Below, piece by piece: positions 11,183-22,680 of a stretch of 64,000 nt of DNA. Every line of letters begins with the position of its first letter. Position 1 is the stretch's first letter. Below the pieces are notes generated by a model, which was given only the letters and a program-made list of their open reading frames with translations, made no database searches and was not told where the DNA came from. Both the position numbers and the translations under genes were made by a program. Origin of the DNA: Buddleja alternifolia (lineage: Eukaryota > Streptophyta > Magnoliopsida > Lamiales > Scrophulariaceae); the NCBI GenBank assembly GCA_019426215.1, contig CM033406.1:7761146-7825145 (forward strand), in the 5' to 3' direction.

Positions 11183-11509
11183 GTGATCAATGGACAAACT
11201 TTCATTAGGTCTCAATGGGAACATGTGATAGCAGGTAAGCAAAGGTGGAAGTTTACTCTGGTGGGTTATTTCATTGCCAAAAAGCCATACTTTTCCGGAT
11301 TTAAGAGATTCTTTTCATCGATTTGTAAAGGAATTACTGAAATCAAAACAAGGAGCACAGGGTTCTACTTCATCAAATTTCAGACATTTGAGATGATGAA
11401 CGAGGTTTTGGAAGGGGGACTGTGGTTGTTTGAAGGTCAAGTAATTTTTCTTAAACAATGGTGCGAAGGTGTAACTTTAGAGAAACAGTCTCCTAAGGTT
11501 GAGCACTAG
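11183..11509 (+). pseudogene. LINE ORF1 DUF4283 remnant, unit 3
   Basis: A 108-residue open stretch with FTLVGYFIAKKPYFSGFKRF and GLWLFEGQVIFLKQWCEGV. It ends at the same stop as in units 1 and 2. This is a predicted nucleic-acid-binding domain of a dead LINE ORF1. Confidence 0.72.
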
Positions 11510-11602
11510 CTAGTGCAGTAGGGAAACCATTGTACATGGATGCTATATTACTTTACGTATGGATAGAATTGACTATGCTCGGGTCTGTGTGAGCGAGAGA
11601 AT

Positions 11603-11803
11603 GTGTATGCTGATTTCCCTGATCATACATATCAGAATCAGGCGATTTTTACTGGCACACGTAGAATAGCGATAGAGTATGATTGGCGACCGCAAATTTA
11701 TAAGGCATGTCAGTCATTTGTGCATGATAGTAAACTCAGACTAAGGAAGCTCGACCACTGGTGGATATATATATTCCTAAACAAGGAAGGTGAAGAGGAA
11801 TAG
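11603..11803 (+). pseudogene. LINE ORF1 C-terminal knuckle remnant, unit 3
   Basis: A 66-residue stretch equivalent to the end of 1512-1781 (DFPDHTYQNQAIFTGTRRIA, then PQIYKACQSFVHD). It keeps the altered first Cys of the knuckle. Confidence 0.6.
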
Positions 11804-12246
11804 TGCGGAAATGGAATAGCGAGTAGTGTCAAGGAAAAAAGGATGGAAATGGGTAAAGATAATAGTGTGCGTCAGGCACCCTCTACTAGCATGGCTGATA
11901 ATACATCCTTTAGTTCCTCTCAAGGTACATCTTTGGTTATTGATAATCTAAATCATCGAGACGAGATCGATACAAATAATGTTTAACTGCCGAAAATAAA
12001 TATGAACGTGTAGTTGATGATTTACTGGAAGACAATTCTGATGCAAACCTTGGGCCGTATACATGCAGCCCCTATATATGGTGATAAATGATTTCGATTG
12101 CATGCTGGAATGTTTGTGGTCTCAATAAGCCGGACCACATTACGCTTATAATCTGATCCCGGCTCATAATATAAAAGTTTGTGATTTTGTGGAAACTAGA
12201 TTTGTTGTAAATGAAATTTCAAAATTTCTCGACAAATATGACTGTC

Positions 12247-12428
12247 TTTTTTTCTTCTTTTGAAAAAGTCAATTGCATTAAACTAAAAAAGGGGAATACA
12301 ATAAAGTGCACAAGGTTGGTAGTACCTTGCCACAATCAAAAAGCACCTAAGCTCAACTCAACTCTAGATAAACGATTGCTAACCAAGACAAAGCCAAAAC
12401 CAACATCCAGCAAAACACCGATGCCCAA
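12247..12428 (-). mobile_element. LINE 3'-end fragment, minus strand, unit 3
   Basis: Third copy of the poly-T/LINE tail piece. Homology to the tandem units ends at about 12428, after the bases CACCGATGCCCA, where copia C leader sequence starts. This is the right edge of the tandem array. Confidence 0.45.
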
Positions 12429-13090
12429 GATCAATCTAAAATGTCCATGGAATGCATGATGATAGAATAACAAGGTTTTTCTAAATTAACAAACTCTCTT
12501 GAATTAAAGATACTAAGTAAGAAAAGGATATTGGATATCCTGGCTCTCCATCAAAACTTTGAGAGATAGAATTATGAGTTGTGTATGTCATCGTCCCGAC
12601 TAATGGGGGTTATGCACTAATTCATAATTTAAATCTCTCTAAGTGCATTTGATGCTATCAGTCGAAGCAAATCTCATCCCATACACCGTTATAGGTTGCA
12701 AGATGATTCAACTGTTAGATCGATAGGAGTTGATGGGCAAGTACTTAGATGGATCACCACTAATATTTTAAGTGATCCATGAGCCAAAAGTAAGATTGAA
12801 CCATTAGTTGGACTGATTGGTGTGGTACGCCACTTCAAGAATTTCAATGAGCCATATATCCTTACAGATTGCAATTCATTGAAAATTTTGAAGAACTTAA
12901 TTACTCACTACAAAATATGTCCAATGAGATTTCCGTTCATTGCAGTGGGAGTGCAATGGTTTGAAAAACGTAGTGGGAGCCAAGTCAAATTGAAGTCCTA
13001 ATTTTACTTGGGTACAACATAACCATCTAATGAAATCTTGATTTCTTTCTTGCAGTCACATATATCTCTCTCAAAAGGTTAACCCACTCA
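12429..13090 (+). mobile_element. Copia C leader (untranslated), copy 1
   Basis: No gene. From about 12700 the sequence parallels the copia leader found in minus orientation at 1-540: TTGATGGGC, then a GATCCATGAGCC motif, ACTCACTA and GTGGGAGCCAAGT near 12980. It ends at the Gag start region, where the expected ATG of MVNNP is AAG (AAAAGGTTAACCC). The stretch 12429-12690 could be more leader or LTR end; no TG...CA terminus or primer site was found. Confidence 0.55.
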
Positions 13091-13680
13091 AAAGGATGCT
13101 TGAGAAAAATGTCCTCACTGGACCAAACTATAATGACTGGGTCAAAACACTGAGGGCCAAGCTCAAGAAGAAATCGCTTGAGCATATCTTGAAGCAAGAT
13201 GGTCCAACTCTACCTAGAGCTGAAGAAGGATAGTCTGTTCTGAAACTTTACAAGGGATGGAACTCTAATGCCCAAAAGGTCACCAACTACATGTTACAAT
13301 CCATGAGCAAAGACTTAAGACACATGAAAAAGGAACTGTTCCAAGCTAGAATGGGAGAAGACGATGAAGTAGCAACTCATGTTATGAACATGATATCCAT
13401 GATAGAAGGCTTCAATCCCTAAGAGGTTTCATAGATGTTCATCTACAAGTGAATCTCATTCTCCAATCTCTCCCTAGATCTTTCTCTGTTTTTGTCACTA
13501 ACTTTGAGGTAGATGACCTGGGTGGATCTTTAATAGATCTTAAAGACAAACTTGTTCACATGCAAGCACTATTGAGAAAGGCAGTGACAATTGTTCTAAT
13601 AACCATGAAAGGGGAAAAGAAGCGCCCAAGAGCTGCAAAAACATGGAAGTGGATGACTGGAAACATGACTATCGTAAGCT
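13091..13680 (+). pseudogene. Copia C gag remnant, copy 1
   Basis: Reads MLEKNVLTGPNYNDWVKTLR, a typical Gag start, then stops and frameshifts. A block of about 100 bp present at 56175-56270 (LHLEKMFGEHEKS region) is missing at 13325. The text resumes MGEDDEVATHVMNMISMIEG and, from 13449, LILQSLPRSFSVFVTNFEVD, the UBN2-type Gag core. The zinc knuckle that follows is destroyed. Copia Gag forms the particle shell around element RNA; this copy cannot. Confidence 0.8.
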
Positions 13681-14280
13681 GAAAGCAGACATTACTTCAG
13701 GTATAGAACTTAATGTTTTAGAAACAAATTGTTCTATTACTATTTTTTCTACTTCCTGGATTCTAGACTCTGGGGCTAGTGATCACATATGTGTTTTGAA
13801 TCAGAAGCTAGAAAGAAGTAAGAAGCTGGAGCATGGAGAATTGATGATCAATGTTGGCAGCGGCCACAGTGTAGCAACCACACAAATTGGAACCACTTCT
13901 ATTAGATTACTATCTAGACATTTATTATTGTTAGGCGATTGCCTTGTTTTGCCCAATGGGCTTAAGAATATTGTTTATATTCCTGTTTTTAGTCAGGAAA
14001 AGTTATTTATTTTCCTTTGCAAACAATTCTTGTGACATTTATTTTAGAAATTATATTAATCTCCAAAATAATTGCAATATTAATTTTGTAACAAGAAAGC
14101 GCAATCTGCATGATACAGGCTTAAGACACTGTGGCACTTAAGATTAGGTCATGTCGGGGAACATAGACTGCACGAGTTGGAAAAGGATGGAGTCATAGAC
14201 TTATTGGGATCAGATCCCTATCCCATTTGGGAGTTTTGTTTTCAAGGCATGATGACCAAATCCCCCTTCACAGGGAATTT
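13643..14280 (+). pseudogene. Copia C protease and GAG-pre-integrase remnant, copy 1
   Basis: The region spans 13643-14035 plus overlapping frames. It contains TSWILDSGASDHICVLNQK: the Asp-Ser-Gly catalytic motif of the copia aspartic protease. Further on are LPNGLKNIVYIPV and, in another frame, LHELEKDGVIDLL, the pre-integrase segment. An extra base near 13990 (relative to 56965) and a missing base near 14130 shift the frame. Identical architecture at 56557-57261 shows the less damaged version. Confidence 0.78.
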
Positions 14281-15336
14281 TTAAAGAGCCTCTGAAGTCT
14301 TAATTGATTCGTACTGATGTGTGCGGTCCTTTTGGAAATGTGGCCCGCGGTGGTTTTTAGTACTTCATAACATTTGATGAAGTACAAGTCTGAATCACTT
14401 GAGAAATTCATTGAATTCAAGACTTTAGTCGAAAATCAAACTGGGCATCATATTAAGGCACTTCGGTCTGACCTCGATGGCGAGTATATGAGTGCCGAAT
14501 TTGACCAGTTCATATGAGAACATGGCATGCTATTACAGCTTACTCCTCCATCGACTCCACAATTAAATGGCATAGCAGAACGAAGGAATCAAACACTGTT
14601 GGACATGGTTCGATCCATGCTCAACTACAGGGATTTGCCCATTTCGTTGTGGGGGCATGCGCTGCTCACAGCTGCTCACATACGGAACAGATATCTCTCC
14701 AAATTTGTTCCTAAAACACCGTATCAGATATGGCGTGGAAGGAAGCCTAATCTGAAACACATAAAGATATGAGGTTGCCCAGCTTATGTGAAAAAGACCA
14801 AGGCAGAGAAATTGGAGGCTAGGTCCTTGAAAGGACGATTCATTGATTATCCCGAGGATTCCATGGGATACCCATTCTACCTTCATGATGATCAAAGGAT
14901 CATTGTAGTATCCTTATAGGCAATCTTTCTCGAAGAAGATTTCATTCGAGAAGGTGGAGCTGGTAGGAGAATTGTTCTAGAAGAACAAAATGAATCTCCT
15001 TTGGAAGACACTGTTCAAGAGACCCAACCCGAACCGAAAACGGCACAGCCGTCAATGCGAAGGTCTGCTAGAGTATCTCAACCGCCTGCGAGATATGGTT
15101 ATCTGCTACAAGGAGAGTATAATTTGTATGCAGTAGCAGAAGGAAACCATGAAGACGATCCCTCTAGCTATGACCAAGCAGTGATGGACATGTATTCTGC
15201 AAAATGGCATGAACCTCTGAAAGTAGAAATGGATTTGATGTATTCGAACAAAGTCTGGACTCTGATATTCGAGCGACATCGTGAGAAGATGGGTATTAGA
15301 TACCATGGCAATTGGCATTAAGTGCAAGTGGGAGAT
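14281..15336 (+). pseudogene. Copia C integrase remnant, copy 1, with reverse transcriptase deleted
   Basis: Frames from 14514 to 15321 carry the integrase core and C-terminal part: LTPPSTPQLNGIAERRNQTL (14527-14772), the segment SMGYPFYLHDDQR, then RSARVSQPPARYGYLLQGEY. At about 15272 the text jumps from the reverse transcriptase start (SNKVWTLI) directly to the extreme 3' end of pol (the equivalent of 59649). The whole reverse transcriptase and RNase H, about 1.4 kb, are deleted. Several stops are present, including TGA within 14515-14520. Confidence 0.8.
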
Positions 15337-16861
15337 TGTTAGGTATATGCCCTAGATGCCAATGGGGACAAATAGATCCAATTATGTTGTACGAACTTAT
15401 CTTTAATAAACTCATTTATTCTTGTATTCATATAAAACTTCATGGCATTGATAAGTGTTGAACAAATAGTCCATGTGTCTCTAGGTTGACTCTTCTTCCT
15501 CGGGAAGAGTCTGACACCTGATCACTTAAGAGACTTGTATGACACATGCTCTGACAAATAGTGCCAGTCAAACACTATGGGATAGTGAGAACACATGTCA
15601 CAGATATATACCAATGGAATTAGTATACTCGAACACGGCTCGTAGTAATCCGATCACATGGGTATTTACTCAGTGACTGTCAATGATTGGATTACTGATC
15701 ATAATAGTATGCGTGAGCCTTAGACCCGAGGCGTCATCATCAATGTACTTGTACTATTGAATCTATTACTAGAGTAATTTGGCCCAAATCATCATTTGGT
15801 GGGGCCGACCTTGAAGTGCGATCTCAATGAGTCAAGTAACACTTGTGAAGTGATTGCCAAAATGGGATTCACTATCTCGATAGTAAACGAGAAAGTATCC
15901 TGTGCGATCATAGGCAAATGAAATTACAAGTCTTTGGAGCGTAGTTTGGTAATATCATTATGCTATGATTTAATGCACAATATCAAATTTAGTGAGTTTG
16001 ACATATACCATGACTCTCACTTGATCGGGATACGTCAGTGAAGGGTTTATACACATACGGTATTTATGGTCTAGAGGTTTTGTAAATGATTCATTCATTT
16101 TGTACTCAATTGGTTTACGATGTGAGTCCACGGGACTAGCTAGGTGACACTCACATCCTCTGGTAATTCCTCCCATTGCCAATTGAGACAAACCTAAAGA
16201 GTCGCGCTATAAGAAACGAACAAGATGTCTTTTTGTGTTAATCTTTTAGAAAGATAAAATTAATTGGGCTGATTGATTTAATTGTAAGTCAATAAATTAA
16301 ATATTTAATTTAATTAGATTAAATTAAATTAAATTATTTAAGTAATGAATCAATTAATTAATAATATATATTTTGGATTTAAATAGTTAAATTAAATATA
16401 TATTAAAAGGTGGACTAAGTTGATCGGGCCAACAAAAGCCCACCGTAACCGTCCATTGGAGCCCTAGGGGCGGCCACTAAGAGTCCAAAGGGGGTCTCCT
16501 ACTTGTTGCATAAGTCAAGAGGGATATAGATATTGCCAACTATGTAACAAGTCTCCTAACCCTAATTGCATAACACAAGAAGAAGAAAAACTCCTGCCCT
16601 AATTATCTCTTTATCCGTCCACCACCACCAGAAGGAGAGCTTTTCGGGGATCCTTGGAAGACTCGTTTCTCGTGAATCTTTGGAGACATGAATTCTGAGA
16701 GAGTTGCTGTTTCGTAAATTCAAGAGAACGAAATCGAAAAGGTATTTAATTTCGTTTAATTTTTGTATAACCTTGAAAATCATCAAACCCACGTTATAGT
16801 GATTCGACTCTTGGAATCCTCAATTCTTCCGCTACGTTTTTCGCTCAAAAGATTCCTAACA
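15337..16861 (+). mobile_element. Copia C 3' LTR, complete, copy 1 (1525 bp)
   Basis: Starts TGTTAGGTATATGCCCTAGA after the polypurine stretch AAGTGGGAGAT and ends GATTCCTAACA, the TG...CA termini of a copia LTR. The base after 16861 begins CACGGACCTT, integrase sequence of the host BD copia, so C is inserted in BD. The homologous LTR at 59711-60150 has lost about 1.1 kb internally. It contains many short TTAAATTAAATT runs (16280-16400). Confidence 0.9.
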
Positions 16862-18868
16862 CACGGACCTTCCCATGTCGTTGTGGGGCCATCCATTGCT
16901 TACAGTAGCCCACATCTTGAACAGGTGTCCCTGTTCCTAAAATTACTTATCAGATATGGAGTGGAAAAACTCCTAGTCTTAAACACATTAGGATATGGGG
17001 TTGTCCAGCCTATGTGACAAAGACAAAGACGGAGAAATTAAAAAGTAGATATTTAAAATGTCGATTCGTTAGTTTCCCAGAAGATTCTATGGGATACCTC
17101 TTCTACCTGTACAATGATCAAAGAGTTATTGTGGCCCTACATGCGTACTTTCTTGAAGATACTGTTCGACAAGGTGGTGCAAGAAGAAAGATTGTTCTGG
17201 AAGAACAAGACGAAACCCCTTTAGAGACCATCACGTAGATCGAATAGAGTATCTCAGCCGCCTGAGAGCTATGGTTCTCTGCTACAGAAAGAGCATAATT
17301 TGTAGCAGAAGGGAACTATGGAGATGATACCTTAACTTTTGAGCATGCAATGGAGGATATAGATTTTGCGAGATGTCTTGAGGTTATGAAAACAGAGATG
17401 GATTCAATGGATTCTATGTATTCAAACTAAGTCTGGACTTTAGTGAATCGCCGTAGGGGTATTGCACCAATAGGTTGCAAGTGGATCTATAAAAGAAAGA
17501 TTGGTATGGATGGCAAGGTCGATACTTTTAAAGCTAGGGTTGTGGAAAAAGGGTATAGTCAAAATGAGGTATTGACTGTGGGGAAACCTTCTCTCCCGTT
17601 GCCATGATCAAATCCATTAGAATTCTGCTTGCAATAGCCACGCACCTAGACTATGCAATCCGGCAGATGGACGTGAAGACCGCTTTCTTGAAAAGATACC
17701 TCGAGGAGGACATCTTTATGGAACAGCCCAAAGGTTTCGTGTCCACTGAAGATTCTCATAAGGTGTGTAAATTTAATAGATTAATTTATGTACTAAACAA
17801 GCATCATGGAGCTGAATCTTCGTTATGATGAAGAAGTTCAAAACTATGGCTTTATTAAGAATGAAGATGAACCATGCGTTTACAAGAAATCTAGTGGGAG
17901 TAAAATATCATTTTTAGTCCTATATGTAGACGACATTCTACTAATAGGTAAATGATATAGGCCTGTTGACTGCGGTCAAAATGTGGCTCTCATGCACGTT
18001 CTCTATGAAAGATTTAGAAGAAGCGACCTATATCCTTGGAATTCGCATCTTCAGGGATAGAGCGAATAAAAAATGGGTCTCTAAGCCCTCTATTTGAAAA
18101 AGGTTCTGAAAAGACCTGGAACGAAAGATTCTAAAAGAGGCCTCTTGCCCATAAGACATGGATCCATCTCGTTAAATCGATGAGTCCTCGGATGATCGTA
18201 AGAGAATGAGTGGAGTCCCCTATGCATCAAGAGTCTTATGTACACTATGTTATGCACAAAACTGGACATTGCCTACGCTGTGAGCGTGGTAAGTAGGTTT
18301 CAAGCTAACCCAGGGGAAAAGCATTAGATAAGAAGTGTATCCTCAAGTACTTGATAAGAACTAAAGGATATGTGTTTGACATATGCAGATGGAGAACTAG
18401 AGGTAGAAGGTTATACTAACACTTTTAGTCCAACGTTTGTATTCGCTTAAAACGATGGAACAGTGACTTGGAAAAGTTCCAAGCAAAGCACGACGGTAGA
18501 CTCAACCACCAAAGCTGAGTACGTAGCTGCCTCAGAGGCGGCCAAAGAGGTTGTTTGGATAAAGAAGTTTGTAGCTGAACTTCAAGTGGTTCCTGACATA
18601 GAGCTACCGTTGCCACTTTTCTGTGACAACAATGGAGCCATCGCGCAGGCTAAGGATGTCGCACAATAAATCCAAACACATTGAGAGAAGATACCACATC
18701 ATTAGAAAAATCATTGGAAGAGGCGATACCGCCGTGCAGTGAATAGATTCAGCAAATAACGTTGCCGACCCACTAGCCAAGCCACTATCACAGGCGGTGC
18801 TAAAACCACAACTTGAGAAGATGGGTATTAGATACCATAACGATTGGCATTGAGTGCAAGTGGGAGAT
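16862..18868 (+). pseudogene. Copia BD pol 3' half (integrase end, reverse transcriptase, RNase H), copy 1
   Basis: Resumes BD pol after the C insertion: DLPMSLWGHPLLTVAHILNR (integrase), KTETEKL-like segment, then reverse transcriptase pieces IAPIGCKWIYKRKIG, RQMDVKTAFLKRYLEEDIF (17604-17828) and SFLVLYVDDILLIG near 17925 with the YVDD catalytic motif. RNase H remains as WKSSKQSTTVDSTTKAEYVA (18463-18669). Numerous stops and frameshifts, for example at 17237, 17428 and 17826, make it dead. It is near-identical to 60151-62170, of which it is a segmental copy. Confidence 0.88.
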
Positions 18869-19030
18869 TGTTAGGATTATGCCCTCCATGCCATAGAGGA
18901 ATTAGATTAAATAGGGCATTTGCTTTTACGTTGTACAAACTCTTATTCTTTAATAAAGACATTGTTTTGTTCATATCAATCTTGATGGCATTAATATAAG
19001 TATTGAACAAATAAGTCCCGAGTAATCAAT

Positions 19031-19845
19031 TGGGAGTGACTTTTAATTAATCTAGTATGCTGGATTAATTATTAAAAGGCTATTTTGTTTAAGCCTTGGT
19101 CGAAAATTTGGTGGAGAAAAAAATTAATTAAAGAGTTTAATTAAATTTCTTCTAGAAGGAAATAAGATTTCTTAGAGAGAAAGAAAACTAATTAAAATAG
19201 AAGAGTTTTATTTGAGAATTAATTAATCTTACATGGAAAAAATTTAATATAGAAGAGTTCTACATGGGAAAGAATTGCAAAAACATAATTCTATAAATAG
19301 GACTAGTATGGAACGAAAATAAGATGATGACTTTTGAAGCCAAAATTTTTGTTCCTCTTGCATAGAAAATCGCTTCTCTCTCTCCGCATACAAGTTCTTG
19401 AGTTCTTGATTATTCATCAAGATCTTGAATTCAAGAACTCTTCCAAAATAGTCAGAGAAGTAATTTTTGCTTTCACCTTAATCCCATACACTATTCCTTA
19501 GAGTTAGAATAAACGTTTATAGATCAACCTAACTAAAGATTATAAACGAGTGGGTATCTGGGGTCTGGATCAACTTTAGAGGAGAAATACTTGGGTCTCC
19601 AAAGTGAATCAAGAATCCGATCAAAGGTGTTTTTGGTGGAGGAATTCGAAATCTTCATCAAAGGGAAAAACGAAGGAGTTGATTCAAGAAACGAGGAGCA
19701 AGCGAGGGAGCTTACGTTAAGGAAGAAGAAACTTTTCGATTTTAATATAGCCCCTAGGATTAATAAACTCGCATGTTTAAATCCTAGAAACTAAAATTTT
19801 AATTTTCCGCTGTGCTTAGTCGGACTATATGTATATTTCCCAACA
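19031..19845 (+). mobile_element. Family-A copia LTR, 3' part (815 bp)
   Basis: Matches the last 0.8 kb of the A LTR at 28367-30520, ending TATTTCCCAACA at 19845. It is followed by ATTGA (19846-19850). The same five bases precede the A LTR at 62528, so they are the target duplication of the shared insertion. A TATAAATA box is at 19292-19299. Its 5' part is deleted. Confidence 0.88.
19292..19299 (+). promoter_or_regulatory. TATA box of family-A LTR (fragment)
   Basis: TATAAATA within TTCTATAAATAGGACTAG, the same sequence as in both LTRs of the A element. It would place RNA start roughly 25-35 bases downstream; the upstream LTR part is lost here. Confidence 0.6.
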
Positions 19846-20878
19846 ATTGATATATTCGAACACGGCTCGCCGTAATTCAATCACATGGGTAATTACTTTT
19901 TGATTGTCAACGATGGAATTACTGGCCACAGTAGTGTGCGTGAACCTTAGACCTGAGGATTCACGAAGATTGGACTTGTGACACTGAACCAATTATTAGA
20001 GTAGTTAGATCCAATTAACCTTTTGGTGGGATAAACCTTGAAGTGCGGTTCAGAAGGACAAGTGGCAATTGTTCGGTGATTGCAAATAGTGGATTTGTAG
20101 TCTCGGGTAGTAACGAGTTAACGTCCTGTGCGGTCGTAGGTAAATAAAATTATAAGTCTTTGGCCAAAGCAGAAGAACTAACTTATGTATAATACATAAG
20201 GATAGATCAAAAATTTCATCGTTCTATTATTCATATAGCACAACATCGAGTTCAATGAGTTTGACATAATCCATGAATCTCACTCTATCAGGATGTTACA
20301 GTGAAGGGCTTATACTCACATGGTGTCTGTGACCTAAAGGTTCGTATTGATCTATTCATTTCAATTGTGGTTCAATGTGAGTCCACGTGACTGGCTTAGT
20401 GACACTCAAATCCTTGGTTTCCTCCTAGTGCCAATTGAAACGAACCTAGAGAGCCGCGCTTCAAAGGAATCGAGCGAAAAAAATGATTTCGTTGTCAAAT
20501 ATATAAATTAGGTAATTGCTATTTGATAAGCAAATTAATTTATTTGATTAATTGGATTAATAAAAATAAATTAATAATAAATAATTAGATGTATTTATTA
20601 TGAACGCATTAATTTATTTGATTAATTAGATTAGTGGAAATATTAATTATAATAAATAAATAGACTTATTTATTATACTCATCCTTTTATTAACAAATTA
20701 GATTATTTAATTGAGATGATTATTAATTAGTATTATATTTTAATTGGATTAAAATAATTTGGACCTAATTAATAATTGGACTAATTGAAAGTCAACTTAG
20801 CCCAATAAGGGATAAGAGCGGCGTGTAAGTGAGAGTTGGATGAGCTCAAGAAATTAGTTAATTCCAACCCTCTCACTC

Positions 20879-20888
20879 CTTATATATA
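20879..20888 (+). promoter_or_regulatory. Putative TATA box of BD LTR
   Basis: CCTTATATATACC at about 20877-20889 near the end of the BD LTR is the only good TATA-like motif in this LTR and lies where a copia U3/R border could be. Tentative. Confidence 0.4.
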
Positions 20889-21148
20889 CCTAACACTGGT
20901 TCAGAAGGAAGAAGAAGAGAAAATTTTCTCTCTCTTCCCCTACTAGCCATCGGTCTTAGAGTGTCATAGGGTGGTGGATTTTTCTTCAAGTTCGTTCCAG
21001 TGTGATATCTAAAAGCTTTACGAATTGCTTCTATTCGGAAGATCAAGTCTTGAATCAAATCAAAAGGTTAGTGAAAAGATGAAATTAGATTTCATCATAT
21101 TATAAATTTCCGAAATTGTGAAAATCATTAAAACCCAAAAGTGTTCCA

Positions 21149-22452
21149 ACTGTGAATCTGGATATGCATTTACATTTCCGCTAAGCATGAACCAGGATTC
21201 ACAACAAGGAGGGGGCACAAAGATCTCATCATCCTCATCATCATCACTATCATCAACAAGATTGATCGGAGACGCTTGCTGAGAAAGATCTTCAACTTCT
21301 ACATCATCAACAATAACCTTACTCGGCTCTTGGTTAGCATCATCAAACACAACATGAATAGATTCCTCAACCTTCGATTTGTTCTTATTTAGGATGGGGA
21401 AATTCTTTTCATTTTTGGCATAGCTTAGAAAGATTCCCTCATCCGCTTTAGGATTAAAGTTCTTTAGGCTGTGGGATCCATTAATATGAATGAAACATTT
21501 TGAACCAAATACATGAAAATAAGAAACGTTAGGCTTACGTCCATTCCATAACTCATATGGAGTTTTTCCATGTTTCTTGTTGATCTCATATACTGGTTTT
21601 GATTGTAGCAAGCGGTGCTGATTGCTTCGGCGCAAAACCTTTGAGGAAGCTTGGACTCGGTTAACATAGTCCTAGCATCTTCTTTAAATGTTCTGTTATG
21701 TCGCTCTTCAACTCCATTCTGTTGAGGCGTTCTAGGCGCAGAATACTCATGAAGTATTTCATTCTCTGTACAGAAGTTCTCAACAACATGGTTAGTAAAT
21801 TCAGTTCCTGTATCGCTTCAAATTCGTGTCACTTTTAGATCTTTTGAGGTTTGTAATTGACGGATTCGCGTTGTAAGTTTGCCACTAGTTTCATCTTTAG
21901 ATGCTAGAAATTCTACCCATGTATAGCGTGAGAAATCATCAACTATCACTAGCAAATACTTTTTACCAAACAAATCCCTATGCAGTAGTTCAAGAATTCT
22001 AGAATTAGATAGATGAGGTTTCTTCTTAAAAGATGATTTAACTTGTTTACCCATTTGGCATACATCGCAAAAGCGATTTTTTTGAAAGGAACCATTAGGT
22101 AATCCCTCTACAAGATTTAACGATATTAATTGAGAGATTGCCGTAAAGTTGAGATGGTCATTTATCTATGTCATAACCAACCCATTTCATTTTGATTTTT
22201 AGCCACAAAGCATGTAGGGTTGTTACCAATTGTTAAATTAATATTATGTGTTCTTTTTCCTTTCAATTTAGTAGATCCAGTCTTAGCGTCATTAATATAG
22301 CAATTTTCAACTTCAAAGCCTTTATCACAGAATTGACCAATGCTCAATAAATTATGCTTAAGACCCTCAACATAATATACGTCACTTAGCATACGTTTCC
22401 CCTATCCACGATACTTATTCCTTTGGTTTTACCTTTAGAGTTGTCACCGAAT
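21149..22452 (-). pseudogene. SIRE-like copia fragment (pre-integrase, integrase, start of linker), minus strand
   Basis: Minus-strand reading from 22450: GDNSKGK-like segment, DVYYVEGLKHNLLSIGQFCD (pre-integrase, 22171-22392), KPHLSNSRILELLHRDLFGK and YLLVIVDDFSRYTWVEFLAS (integrase core, 21818-22054), then APRTPQQNGVEERHNRTFKE (about 21690-21750), KTPYELWNGRKPNVSYFHVF (21060-21635) and ESIHVVFDD. These word choices fit the SIRE/Maximus lineage of Ty1/copia. Stops occur, for instance just before SDTGTEF. Both ends are truncations against unrelated elements. Its orientation and family differ from its neighbours. Confidence 0.85.
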
Positions 22453-22680
22453 AAAATCAGTGTTGAACATGAATGGAGGCCGATTATAATCTCTTCATGC
22501 AAATTTTTTGGACATATGGATGGAAATTGCCCGATAGCAAACTTTGTAAATTCCTTCCTTTTTTGCGAGATTTGATGTCTTTGGATCGTGTAAAATCAGT
22601 ATTGAATATGAATTGACGCCGGTTATTTGCACGTCACGCAAATCTTTTGGACATACGGATGGAGATTGCCCGATAGCAAA
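22453..22680 (+). pseudogene. LINE ORF1 zinc-knuckle region, duplicated in place
   Basis: Two similar segments, 22453-22541 and 22592-22680, both encode the end of a LINE ORF1. The first reads VEHEWRP, then ISSCKFFGHMDGNCPIA; the second reads CTSRKSFGHTDGDCPIAKK. Each is a C-x2-C-x4-H-x4-C knuckle with one Cys lost: the first Cys is Ile in copy 1, the second Cys is Arg in copy 2. Neither can bind zinc normally. The reading frame needs a small shift between the segments. Confidence 0.65.

Larger units (their letters stand above)
11031..12246 (+). mobile_element. L1-type LINE fragment, unit 3 (partial)
   Basis: Equivalent of 1023-2228. It lacks the ORF1 N-terminal region found in units 1 and 2, but keeps DUF4283 (11183-11509), the damaged knuckle (11603-11803) and the ORF2 start MISIACWNVCGLN near 12090. 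It has a few private changes, such as an extra TA near 11545. Confidence 0.8.
1..12428. repeat. Tandem array of a ~5.6 kb chimeric transposon unit, about 2.2 copies
   Basis: The first bases of the window recur at 5612 and the match continues, with small indels, to about 11030. Landmarks such as the two LTR starts at 4094 and 4466 recur exactly 5607 bp later (9701 and 10073). A third, partial copy (11031-12428) starts abruptly: sequence equivalent to 5508 in the gag piece jumps to the equivalent of 1023/6632 in the LINE. Each unit holds a minus-strand copia leader/gag piece, a plus-strand LINE start, a minus-strand LINE tail and gypsy-like LTR sequence. The copies differ by scattered substitutions and small indels, for example about 65 bp near 4935-5000 that are missing near 10538. 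Arrays with unit ends inside unrelated elements are usually made by unequal recombination; that mechanism is inferred. Confidence 0.93.
18869..21148 (+). mobile_element. Copia BD 3' LTR, copy 1, split by a family-A LTR
   Basis: Begins TGTTAGGATTATGCCCTCCA after CAAGTGGGAGAT. It is interrupted at about 19030 and continues from 19846 (ATTGATATATTCGAAC) to about 21148, where it is cut by SIRE-like minus-strand sequence without a CA end. In the second copy (62171-62527) the same LTR runs further before the family-A LTR; here about 200 bp of BD LTR and the first part of the A LTR are deleted. Confidence 0.85.
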
